A program made the translations under genes and the position numbers. Of a stretch of 64,000 nucleotides of DNA, positions 9,944 to 20,468 are shown piece after piece. Position 1 is the first letter of the stretch. Every line of letters starts with the position of its first letter. The stretch is from Diphasiastrum complanatum (Eukaryota; Streptophyta; Lycopodiopsida; Lycopodiales; Lycopodiaceae): assembly GCA_029204225.1 (NCBI GenBank), contig CM055096.1:42218901-42282900 (forward strand). The letters are read 5' to 3'. The notes under the pieces are model-generated. The model did not search any database, was not told where the DNA came from, and saw only the letters and a list, made by a program, of their open reading frames with translations.

Positions 9944-12900
9944 GGCATCCACTATTACCTCAAATGAGTTTGAACTGTGAACTTTTCCATTCTTAAAAAG
10001 AGGTCAAAGGGCCCCCATATGACCTTTACAGCCCAACCAGGCCCTAACCAAGGCAGCAAGCAGCTCTAACTCACTTCTATGATCGTGTCAGCATTTGATC
10101 TGGAAGTATCTAACAGTTTTGAATCCATAAATTGATAGTAGATGCAATGCTTCTGCTCGTCTTAGATGCTTACTCAACCACTTTAATATTATACTTAACC
10201 TCCCAACCCCAACATCAACATATGGGTTGGTCAAAATCCAAAATAAGCATCTAGGAAAGGTCAGCAACATTGAAATGTTCATGGCAACAATGATGGCATC
10301 TGTGTGGCTTAGGGTATTCATGAATGTTTTTGGCCAATCACACTACAGTTTTATTCTGGCATTGCTCAGCACAATGGTCCCATGAAATGTTCATTTCATA
10401 TTATTGATCTTAATATGTGTAGCTTGGAACCTTCATTCAAACTTTACCAACAGTTTATGGACTAAAATTTGACAAACAGCCAACTGCAGAAATTTTGAAT
10501 CGAAACCTCAAAGTGGCGAACCTACAAAGATTTTAACAAAGTGAAGCAATCAAATTTCAGAAGAGTATAAGAGGAAGGATAGGGTATATTGTTATTCTGT
10601 GGATTTTTGATGAGTTGATTCAGTACCATGACATGCATTGGTTCAACGAATACACAACTTGCATATTACACCAAATTTTATCATAGAAATGATGGTAAAA
10701 AATGAGGAAGTAATTAATCATTTGAAATTTAAAATTGATATCTCTAAGATCGTCAATAGCACCATAACTAGATTGGGGGCCCTATTGATCTCCATACTTC
10801 CGTATGCAGATGACAGGTGTTGACATATTCATCACGAGAAGGCCTATAGGGACACAATAAAACATTGCTCACCTTTGGAAGTGACTAACGCAAAGACCAA
10901 TGTGACTCTTTGATTTATCATGCCTTAAATGTATCATCACGGTCTGCACTCAAAAATCTAGCTTTAACTTCCCCAATATATTCATGCCTTTTGCTTTCCA
11001 TGATGCAACTGTAAGAGCTGGAATTACAGCGTCTAATACCATTCTCATGATGATACCTTTTTGGGATCAGATGAGAAATACAGGATTGCATATCTTTGCT
11101 GAGCTTTGCAGATTATTCAGTTCTTACAGTCTTTTGAGTCTGCTTGGAATCCAATATTTGTTAAACTTGGACAAGGATGAGCATAATGAGTAAAAACTGC
11201 CAGTTCTAGTTTGAAGATTGGGAAGAGTAGATATAGATCTATTCTCAATGAGTGCTCCAGGGGTGGGAAAGCTTCTTGGGGGAGCTAACAAAAATTCATA
11301 GTTGAAATTTGACATATCATACGTTCTGGCACAAGGTCTCTATCATCAGTCAAAGCTTTGCAAAAACAAGACTTTCTAGAACAGCAACTTAACAAAATAG
11401 ACAATGGATCACTGTAGACATTTAGTTCGTAGTCCTGAAAATGATGCTACTTATACTTCATGCAGGATAAAACAACTGTTTCAGCAAACTTTCAAGTTGA
11501 AAATATAGCTGAATTTCAAATGTTCTTCCAAAACGTGATGTATCATGAGATTCTAAATCTTCCCTTACAACTGTACAGAATTTATGAACGCAAGAATACA
11601 TGTCAGGAACACCCTAGTCTCACGCATTCCACTGCATCCCTCTTCTCAGCTCCCAGATAAAAGCAAAGAACATGAGTTCATCAAAAACTCTCTTATTTTA
11701 GCTTTCTCATCTTCACAGCGTTCGTGTACAGACAACCAATTCTGTTGTGTCGCAATCTGCGATGTGCAAACTTACATATTCAGACAACGTGAGGATACAT
11801 GCAGTTGAAGATCCTCTAAAATGCGTCCTTGAATGAGCCTTCACCAAAACCCGCGCTGGGTCAATGCACTTTTCTGGTTCCTGTCGCACAGCAACCATTG
11901 ACTGCAACATAAGTTCTCTTGCATACTGACCAGCATCAACTCCCACGGAAGCCCATCCGCCAACCCCATCAGCAATTCCCAGTGCTTGCTCCTCAGAAGA
12001 CACAAAATATGCATCTTCACCACCTTTTGCCTCTTTATCAGGGTGTGGTAAAGAGTATACACCTGAGAATAGCCTAAGAGGTCTCTCTTGTAATACCTCC
12101 CTGCCAACAGATTGATCAGAAATTTAGTTGCTGCTGACAGCAAGATTTGTAGTTGTTGATAGACAACTTGCTATGAATAGGCAATTAGCTAAAATAAAGA
12201 CCCCATTAATAGAAAATTGGTATTGATCAATACATAGAAGCTACAAGAATCAATGATAGCAGCATGTATAATGTACTAAGTCAGTGTTGCAGCGGATCGC
12301 GATCCGCTCCAACAGCAGTCCGAAACGAGCGTTCTAGATCACTTTTTCTTTTTTCTTTTTTAAATATAGAACAAAACTTAATACACAAACAAAAAAACGT
12401 AAACAACAGCAGAAAAATATTTACAAACTACCAAAATGAATTTACAAAAAAATAAATCAAAAGAACAATATAAATTTCTTACTTTTTCAAATCAAAAAAA
12501 TTTAGTGCACAATCCGGGAAACCCTAATGGGATTTTTCAGAACGGAACATGCAAGTATGGATCCATGCATCTATCACATAATCACCATTCCACATTACAT
12601 AATAATACCACATGGAAGGTCAAAGCTAGGAAACTAGATTATCAAGATTAAAATCATTTTGACCTAGTTTGCAATCTACTTTAGCCAATTATAATTGTTT
12701 GTGTTACAATTAGTGCCCAAGAGCTGGTTGATAATACAAGCTCAAGGGGCCGTAAATCATCTATATAAGATGATGGGCATAAAAGAATTTGATCCTCGTA
12801 GAAGATCAAACATTGAAGAGTGAGTGGCTGGTTTGGGAATAAATGGTGATATCTTGACCTAATCTTATAGAATATAGGACAATCAAAAATGACAAAATAC

Positions 12901-15900
12901 ACTTGTCTTAATCTCCCCCAATGCCTAAGGTGAGTGTATGTTGTCCTCTCTAATACTATCATGAAATTACCAAGCTCTTTTGCTAGCTCTCAAAAGATCC
13001 TTGATTTATTGTGTATCATGCCATTTTCTTTTGCCCAATCCCTTGTGGTACTAATCAGCCTTCTTTGTAGTTACCATGCCTCTTGAACCTAGCTTTTATA
13101 GCCAGAGACTACTCTCTTTGGCAATCTTCCTTCATCGTATGCTCTTATCTAAGGGATTGGAATCTAATAGTTGGCCATACTCATAACTATCTAAATTTAC
13201 ATATGGCTACTAAAGAAGAAGGAGAACTGTATTCCCATAGACAAGCATCCTTTGTTGGACAAGACTTCTTGGAACTAGTCCAGGTGGCAGGAACGTATTC
13301 AAGATTTATTGGCTTGCAATGAAGCTCGTTGCAAAGGGGAGAAAGCACCCAAAAGAGCTCAAATGTCGGGCCTTTAGTAGTTGTGAAATGTCACATAGGC
13401 CAAACTATCAGTGGAGGATGAGAGAGAGTAAAGCCAATCATGTTGGTGGAGGGAGCCTCTTGTGCAGTGTCACCTTGGCCAAAATATCCTAAGTAAAGCC
13501 CCAAGCATCCATGTTGTTGTAGGGGTTGTCTTGACGACAACAAAAGTATCAACGGGAGAAGCTTGGCAGCTTATAGTACTTCAAGTCTCACTTCTCCTTG
13601 TATGGAAAATGCATGGAAAGATATATCTAACTTGGTCATCACATTCTAAGAGAAGATGTATGATTTTGAGAGAGTGTGCTTGACTAAGAGGCACATGTAA
13701 TAGAAACAATAGACAAGATGAGAAGCATAGGATTTTCCGTGAAGCAAGTCGAGATGGTTTACCGTGATGGTCATTTACATTTCACTGTCTTCTAAAGATA
13801 CAAAAGCAAAATAGGGCTTCAGGGTACATGTATTGATAGGTGGCCTTTTTGAAGTATAATGGTGTATGTACATCTAGTATAGCACGTGACATAGAGAGAG
13901 GAGGCTTTTTGAGAGAGGAAACTTTTCCTTTGTAAAGACTCATAAGAGTACTTCAAGCTTTATATGGGAGTCAAATTGCTACAAGGGGACCAAATTAGCA
14001 AGAGGTCGAGGATGATGAAGGCAACTTTTTTATGTAGGGATTGATGGAGTATCTAACAAACATCCTATATATTGGTGCAAGCATTGACATCTCATTGTAA
14101 TTATTTCCCATTAAAACGAGATTGTTCATTGGTACAATTGCCGATGACTTTATTAGGCAAGTAAAGCTTGTTAGAAGTCACTATTTGCCCTATTTGTCCT
14201 TCAATGGAGATTCCTCTGTTGATGCTCTAACTACAAAGTCGAGGTACCTGAAGGTAGTCAAGGGTCATCAGAGTTTATTTTCTCCCTGGGTGGAATCTTC
14301 TCCAAAAATAGTATGGCAAGTACAGAGCTTTCTCCAACCTTGGATTGCGTGACTCCATGGGGTTAATGCCATATTTAATGAAGTTGGGGCAATATATATG
14401 GTTTTGAGGACCCAACGAGCATTTTTTAAATTTTGGTCCATGTACTCAAGTTTGGAGGGGCCCAACTCATAATGAGGGGTCCATGGGGCAAGTGACCTTC
14501 TCCAATTAGCACTTGGCTGTCCAATGCCAAGGCTTTTCATTTGCTTTTGTAACTCCTATGTAACACATGGCTCTTGGCTATTGGCTTTTGGATATTCCAC
14601 ATTGGGAACCATTGGCCTTTGGATTTCTCTATCTCTACTAGTATCAATAGGGAGGGGATGAAGAGCCTGAAAAGGCTGGAGAGACTAGAGAGAGTGGCAA
14701 TGCTTATAAGTACATACATTCTTTGTATAGAGATTTGTCTTCATTGATAGCCTACTTTGCTTCCACTTGTATGCATATTCCGACAAAGCTTTGTCTACAT
14801 GACTTACAATATTTATCAACAAGTAAAGATGATCCGTTATGTATAACTATAAAGCTAGTATAAACTTACCAAATTTGGCGGTTCACTAACTCATGATCTC
14901 GAGGGACTCATCAGAAAACATTATCTATTATTTTGAATCGTTCATCGTTGCTTATATAAGGGAACCATCCATAAGAACAATTCCTTTTATTGGTTCCAAC
15001 TTGCTAAAAAGACCTTATGAGCCTCTTATCAACAAAAACTTTGAACAAATAGTAAAAGTTTGGAACATGAAGAGGTGCATGCCAAGCCCCTGGAACAATG
15101 CCACCCACCATGCAAAGTCAACACGAACCTGCAAGAGTTTTTTGTACATTCCTCAAGCCCAAAGGCAGGACTAGCATCTTCAAACTCCTTGGGCTCAAGA
15201 ACGCATCATTAGTAGCAGCTACGTTGCTAGCCTCAAACAACATCAGCAGCTCATCGAGGCTGAGGATGAGCAGGAGGTTCCAGGAGAGCCAAGAGTAGGT
15301 GCAAAAGTGGAGGTAGGGGCTCACATCAATAATCAGCAAGGTCCATATCAAAGACAAAGGTATCTTTGATTGGAGAGCCATAGGGTTTGCATTAAGCCAT
15401 TGGAGGATGAGCTTAAGGAGTTTCATGTTGCCTCGGCAGAGATATGTGCATATGCTAAGGTTGTAATATGTGTATGGCATATGCAAGTTACATATGCTCC
15501 CCCTCAGATACTGCCAAGTTCTTGCACCAATATTTGTATGATATTCTTGTGTTGTATGTCCTCACTTGTGTAGCCAATTGGAGTCAAACTCTTGACCTCA
15601 AGCAGAGAAAAGAAGGTACTCACAAAATCACCACTTCTTGGAGAACCAAATCTTTGTACATCGTATATCCAGCCACGACCTATTTCCACTACGTTTTGCA
15701 TTGCTTGTCATGATTTACGATCTTGACACTTTGTACACTACTGCATAGTCTCCCACCCTTTCAGAATCGGAGAAATCAAATATTTAGACAATTCCGAATC
15801 GGGCTTGCCCAGAAAAAATTCAAAAATTGGATATAGGGTTTGAAAATATGAAATTTTTATCTTGTTATTGCAAGACATGGCATGGGAAAATTTTAATCCT

Positions 15901-17121
15901 ACACACTAGACAGTATGTGTGAAGTCCCCTACTAGGACATATAGTAGCTTTTTCTCAGTTTGCTATATTTCCATTTCATTCGCACCAACCTGGAACATCC
16001 AAGAATCTATCAAGTTAGCAGATCAGTCCAGTGTTGAATGCCTAGGTATGGGAAATGGAGTTCATGTCAAGATCATTGGTGCCTGATTTGACATCAATTT
16101 TGTTGTTCTGAATTCAACAGAATCCCAGAGTCACGCAAAGTCTTACTAGGAAGACAAGCGCTATAAGCTCCACAAGCATTACATTACTGGGTTTAGAATT
16201 TAATTATCCTGTAGACATGGGATACGACCCAAAGACACGGGTGACAGGCTAGCGGATCAATGAAAGATGGTAGCAAGCTCGTCCACTACCATTCCTGGAG
16301 GATAAAAAACTGAGCTTAAAAGCCAATGCCTCAACATACAATGCGAAAGAATATTATTCGATACATGAAAGATGAAAGCTTCAGGTTTAATCACTTCTGG
16401 CAGATTATCATAGACAACAAAGTTCAGAACCAAGAAACCTTTCTGTGATAGCTGATCCCTCGACCTCATCCGAGCCGACTGATGAAGCACCAGATAGAGT
16501 CACATTCCCCCCGTCACTGCCGGCACCTTGTATGAAATTCAGCAAGAGATGACCCCCAGCTCCTGGCAGCCCTAACCCCAACCCTAATCTAAACAAATGA
16601 AAGACAAAGGAGTGTCTTAAAGCATTGTTCATGCTGGAGAATCCTCCATTCTTCACTGCCTTGCACGACGCCACATTGTGTTGTATTGAGGTTTCCCACC
16701 ATGATGATATCTTCCTGTGGTCCGCGCTTTTATCCCTCCCAGTTGCCCAGCTCTGCGAAGCCAAAAGCCCTGATCTGAGGCTTAAGGAGCCACCGGCTCG
16801 AAGGTCCTTGCAGCAGTCCGCCATTGGGCATGAGTGCCGAGAGGTCGACCATGCCTGTGCGAGAGGCGAGGGAAGAGATTCCATGGGGGAGTGCGAGCTT
16901 TGTATCCGCAATAGATGGTCGTTGGGTTTGGGGAGAGAGGGGGAAGACAAGAAGGATGCGGGGGTCATGGTGGCAGCATGATGCATGCGAGGAAAAAGCG
17001 AGAGAACGGAATGGAGGGTGGCGATGGAGGAAGAGCGCACGCTTTGTGCTGCAGCTTTGCACGAAGAGCAGAATAGCAGCAGCAGCATCGAAGCTCTCTT
17101 CAGATAAGAGAAAGCAAGCAC
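6233..17121 (-). CDS. PP2C-family protein phosphatase (plant PP2C 55/80-like), four exons
   Basis: Mn/Mg-dependent Ser/Thr phosphatase, most like the plant organelle-associated PP2C 55/80 group. Exons on the minus strand are 17121-16439, 12100-11776, 6789-6643 and 6556-6233. All junctions are GT-AG and all phases agree: 683+325+147+324 nt give 493 codons including stop. The metal-site motifs are all present: G-G-E-D-A-Y-F (residue ~254), D-G-V-G-G-W (272), G-S-S-T-A-C (324), L-G-D-S-G-F (343), G-T-D-G-L-F-D-N (400) and G-G-K-L-D-D (464). The 227-residue N-terminal exon is Ser-rich and low in acidic residues near the start, as expected for a transit sequence. Introns are about 4338, 4986 and 86 bp. 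The 5 kb intron holds an antisense LINE. The catalytic domain shows no break, so I read it as a functional gene. Joining exon 1 rests on strand, phase and splice sites, since this region is poorly conserved. Confidence 0.85.
6643..6789 (-). CDS. PP2C exon 3
   Basis: Exactly 49 codons between CTCAG| and GAG|GTAAGT, phase 0 on both sides. It carries A-A-N-L-G-D-S-G-F and the Q-Q-H-S-F-N-F-P-Y-Q-L stretch typical of the PP2C 55/80 group. It is too short to stand out as an open frame and was found by splice logic. Confidence 0.9.
7120..9939 (+). mobile_element. LINE (non-LTR retrotransposon), 5'-truncated and decayed
   Basis: Target-primed retrotransposon lying antisense in PP2C intron 2. RT motifs appear in order: a fingers-type I-P-G-N-Y-R near 7710, motif A F-V-D-F-T-K-A-F-D-S-V at 7928-7960, motif B G-V-K-Q-G-C-S-L-S-P at about 8103-8132, and motif C Y-A-D-D at 8231-8242. 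A long open frame (8273-8947) covers thumb and connector. A C-terminal zinc motif C-Q-L-C ... H-F-I-F-R-C lies near 9198-9255. Stops and frameshifts are many before 8270 and several later, so it is dead. No endonuclease domain is seen, which suggests 5' truncation. It ends with AATAAA (9873-9878) and a CT tract. Confidence 0.85.
9886..9939. repeat. (CT)n microsatellite at the LINE 3' end
   Basis: About 54 bases of CT directly after the LINE's AATAAA-like signal, where a poly(A) tail would be expected. Confidence 0.9.
9940..11775. other. Remainder of PP2C intron 2
   Basis: AT-rich intron sequence with no open frame I would defend. No repeat ends are seen. Confidence 0.6.
11776..12100 (-). CDS. 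PP2C exon 2
   Basis: Opens after TTGGCAG| and ends at TAT|GTAAGT. It holds P-H-P-D-K-E, G-G-E-D-A-Y-F, D-G-V-G-G-W, the Y-A-R-E-L-M helix, D-P-A-R-V-L and G-S-S-T-A-C. The first base completes a codon split with exon 1 (AG|G). Confidence 0.9.
12291..12308. repeat. Perfect 18-bp palindrome
   Basis: AGCGGATCGCGATCCGCT reads the same on both strands. It is GC-rich and CpG-bearing in AT-rich intron DNA. Confidence 0.85.
12681..12962 (-). pseudogene. LINE 3'-end fragment
   Basis: A 93-residue frame aligns by eye with the C-terminal region of the LINE at 7.1-9.9 kb. Shared features are a Y/H-F-x-I-F-x-C-P/Q start, Y-x-I-R-x-R-Y-H-x-L-F, T-L-x-x-L-I-x-Y-E-D, and a trailing L-R-x-L/Q. It is the same family, orientation opposite to the larger copy, and sits in PP2C intron 1. 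The first Cys pair of the zinc motif is not visible. Confidence 0.65.
12963..16438. other. Remainder of PP2C intron 1
   Basis: About 3.5 kb without a recognisable gene. Several short frames near 13.1, 14.1-14.5 and 14.9-15.5 kb have no family features and are contradicted by frames on the other strand. It is probably old repeat DNA. Confidence 0.5.
16439..17121 (-). CDS. PP2C exon 1: N-terminal targeting region
   Basis: An open frame of 227 codons plus two bases ends at GAAAG|GTTTCT. It is richer in G+C than its surroundings. The first ~60 residues are hydrophobic, Ser/Arg-rich and almost free of acidic residues, as in plastid or mitochondrial presequences. Its two-base overhang fits exon 2 exactly. 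It was first seen as a free-standing frame ending in L-C-C-L, but the last ten codons are intron read-through. The start could also be a later ATG. Confidence 0.65.
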
Positions 17122-18717
17122 TACAAATTTGCTTCGCAGCTTCTTATAGCCCAGCGAGGAGGCTTCAAAACACTACGCTCATTGAGGACGTGGCCTGCAA
17201 GATGAGCCTCTAATCTAGTTCCAAGGCTGCATGGATGAACTATACCTAACATAGCATGATATAGATATATGAGCATGAGATATACAGATGGTCAAGTTCT
17301 AAATATGTTTGTCACTTGGGCATAATTAGTTCTAGGCCAAAGTCAACCAAAGAGTCTTAAGACTGATTTTAATTCTAATCAGCTTGCAACTTGGACTTAC
17401 ATAATACACATGCCCAGATGCCGATCGGGTTTTTCTTTTAGAAATATTTAAGCAAAAGCGTGCAATAAGGTTTTTGCTTGGTGCTTGAGGATTTGTGTGA
17501 GGTTCAGGAGTTTGTTGCTCGTTGTGATCTGTCGGAATAGGTTTTGCCCGCAGCAAGGCCGAAGAGGTGTCATTGATTTAGCCACAAACTGCGCGCTACA
17601 AGCAGGGTCTTCATCTACGATCAAAGCGCTCAAAAGACCTCTGGATACATAGATTTGGAGCTCCACATCCACGTGAAACATCTGCATGCACATAGATTCT
17701 TCATAAGTACATTCTAACATCACTTCTAGGCTAAATAATCAATTGTTCTTAGTAATTTGAGCTTCAGATTTCTAGGTGACTCTCCAACGACTTGCCTCCA
17801 GTGATATCCTTCTTGGTAACTTCATGGTTCTTTCTGAAAATTTTCAGAAATAAATAAATCAAATATTCATGTCACTGGTTCTGTTGTTTCTGTGGCTTGG
17901 CTAGCTGAGTGGCTAGCCCCTACTGTTGGAGCATACTGCATGGTTTGCAAGTTTGCTGCAAATTCAGTTGGTGTTGGTCGTTGAGAAAGATAGTTAGATG
18001 CAAGACACATGAAGCATGTCACTGGAACTTCAATATTCAAATCAGAGTGTTGGACAGGACAAGATAAGTTGTGAGAATCGTATCTTTCTCTATTTCTTCT
18101 GTTGTTGCATAGAAGGTCATTGAAGATCGTCGTAAGTGAAGATTTCAGATTGCATGACGTGTGAAGGGAAAAGATTTCTAAAGGACTACTCAGGCTTTAT
18201 TTTTGCAATATCTTGAGGAAGTGATCTATTTGTGAAGCAAATATTTATTTTTGAAGTAGCAACAACCACTTATGAATTAGCGAGACGGTGACATAGAGAG
18301 TGATCCACTTCAAAGGCAGCAATTTGTGAGACATTTGGACTTTTTCAAGAGAATTAAGCACACATCACATAGGACTAGTGGCTTCTAGGGCTCATAGTTG
18401 CATGAGTCAGACAAGATGTCATTCTAAGAGCAACAATTTTTAGACTATTATTGGAGTTGTTACTTTCTGGAGCAGCGATTGTGAAGAGGTATTTGTGGGG
18501 CCAACGACAATCTATCAACTTATCAGAAGCTGTTTTTGAAGGAATTCTTCTTTGGAATAGGTTGCTACTAAGACACCCTTTTCAGGAGTTTTCCAGCGAT
18601 TTTGAAGAGGCTTTTTCCTTCAATTATCAAAAGGTTTTATCTACAGTTTCTCAACTGCCTTTTTACATTAATTTTCAATTATTTTCAAAGAATGATGACA
18701 TTGCGAACATTTGAAAT
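17122..18717. other. Upstream flank of the PP2C gene
   Basis: The first few hundred bases should contain the PP2C promoter, but I cannot point to a convincing TATA box. A 91-codon minus-strand frame at 17723-17448 has no features I recognise. The rest is AT-rich and non-coding. Confidence 0.4.
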
Positions 18718-19335
18718 ATGGATCAAAGTGCAAATCAGCACAAAAAGAGACCTGCTTCACCATTCCTACCTCTCTCTAATCGTCCTCGCCATGAATCACC
18801 ACTTAATATTACATCTCTTCCTGCATCGTATCGTCCCCCACATATTCGTTCATTTGTTTCTTCTTCTCCTTTGCCATCCTTGTAGGTTCCTATACCTCCT
18901 CCTTCTCATATACATTGTCCAAGTTGTGGACATTTATATGTGCAGGGTGCGGGCCTTTCCTGGCATCAAAATGCATGTACCGCCTTCCAACAACGAGCTT
19001 CCCTTTTAGCATCAACCCAAACCCCTCATCCTGCTCCACTTTCTCCTCCAGACTCGAACTCGCAATCTTGATATTTTGGGCTCCTTTTATGTTGGTTTCC
19101 CTCCTCGTCCTCGCCGTTATGCTCGCAAGGATCTTTCTAGTAGTATAGTTAGCTAATTCATGTCCAATCTCAATTGTAGAATGATTGGAGGAAGATCCTA
19201 TGGTCTTGGCTGTCTCTTTGCGACCTGGAGCCCTTCATCCGCAAATTTCTTAGAGACGCAACGTGTGCCCCTCCTCGTTGGCTGCGCACGAGCTCCCTAG
19301 CTCCTCCTCTCGCCTTCTTCTCTCAGCTAGCTTTC
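18718..19335 (+). pseudogene. Zinc-finger-bearing transposon ORF fragment (LINE-like 5' part?)
   Basis: From the ATG at 18718 a Pro/Ser/His-rich frame runs with few stops. It carries C-P-S-C-x12-H-x4-C at about 18924-18986. The piece near 19200-19335 has A-P-P-R-W-L-R-T and other compact coding-like text. Short zinc fingers followed by Pro-rich linkers occur in N-terminal parts of plant LINE proteins. The link to a LINE is an inference, since no endonuclease or RT follows. Confidence 0.35.
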
Positions 19336-19865
19336 ATAGCTATGGAGTTTTGAAAGCCACCTGATTTCCCACAAAATTTTGTTTGATCTGCACCATTCCC
19401 ACGGCCCTTTATTAGTTGATCAACCTCACCAGGATGCTCAGCCTCGTGACTTTACAGCACCAAAAGACACCTCCAACAAAGATCAAGGGTTTTTTACAAA
19501 GAAATCCTAGTTGAGCAAGAAAAAAGTTCTTGCTTGTTTTACAACTTTCTCAAAGTTTCTTAGAAAAAAACAACACTCTTTGTAGGTTGCCCCACTGCTA
19601 AGACTTTGTTCGAATTTAAGGCTTCACGATTGATGCATAATTGAATGCAAGCAACTTGTTTGTCTCATCAACCTCTATTGGCTTCAATCAACTTGAAAAT
19701 TCGACAATTTTCAGTTTTGCTCCCAGATCAAGCCAATAGCTTATACTGAAGTCTCGATTCTTCTACACATGCAAACCGATTTGTCTGCTTAACTAACCGT
19801 AGATGGTTTTTCGAATCTTCCCAAAATTTGGCTCCCAGCTAACATCAAACTGCTCCACTCCTAGG

Positions 19866-19877
19866 CTCTGATACCAT
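19866..19877 (-). promoter_or_regulatory. Copia primer-binding site
   Basis: On the minus strand the sequence is TGGTATCAGAGC, complementary to the initiator tRNA-Met 3' end as in most plant copia elements. It directly abuts the LTR to its right. Confidence 0.75.
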
Positions 19878-20155
19878 GAGAATGATAATTCTCCAAAATA
19901 GAGAGCAAGATAGCTTAATCTCAAAAGTGCTATTTACAAGGGAAATGCCTCTCTTCTTATAGCAAGAAGGGCCTTCCATAAGCATCCACTAGCTTATGGG
20001 ATTAGTATCTAAACTAGCCATTACAAGACTGCTAAACTTCTAACTTAGAACTTTAGAACTTTTAGGATTTCAAATTCTAGACTTAAGATAGCTCAAGATA
20101 ACTTAGAATCTTTCTAGGCCTAAGTTTTCTTAAGTCTAAGTTTAAGTTATTTTAT
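19878..20155 (-). repeat. Copia LTR (5' LTR, partial limits)
   Basis: Starts TGAGAATGATAATTCTCC right after the PBS. The stretch 19900-20000 is repeated in opposite orientation at about 55622-55740, including the block around CTTATAGCAAGAAGGGCC. The outer limit is uncertain. It adjoins gypsy sequence on the right. Confidence 0.6.
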
Positions 20156-20304
20156 TTGTTTAAGCTTCTACCCATGGACTTACAAAACACATGCCATAGT
20201 AGAAGTTTATTGGCAAATACTCATATGTGGGCTTACAATACACATGCCACAAAGTTTTATTTCTTTTATTATATTTTTCACTGTGTTTGCACAGTTGCTG
20301 ACAT

Positions 20305-20468
20305 AGGTCACGGCCATTCTCGTACCTTATAGACTTTGTCATAATCGATTTCAAGACCTTGATCGGATATGACATGGCCTAGGTATATGAGTTTAGTTTG
20401 GAAGGGCTCACATTTCGACTCTTTAGCATAGAGCTTTTCTTGTCTTAGAAGATCCAAGACAATACGTG
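20305..20468 (-). pseudogene. Gypsy RT fragment
   Basis: A short minus-strand frame has L-Y-A-K-x-S-K-C, then I-Y-L-G-H-V-I-S and G-L-E-I-D at the end. This is the region just after the catalytic YxDD box of plant Ty3/gypsy reverse transcriptase ('K C ... L G H .. S ..G'). Nothing else of the element is recognisable on either side. Confidence 0.7.

Noticed and set aside
16625-17213. Plus-strand frames of 118 and 129 codons opposite PP2C exon 1
   Set aside because: They are shadows of a GC-rich minus-strand exon; no family features and Arg/Glu-rich composition typical of antisense reading.
17448-17723. 91-codon minus frame upstream of the PP2C gene
   Set aside because: Looks mildly protein-like but I recognise no domain, start context or partner exon.
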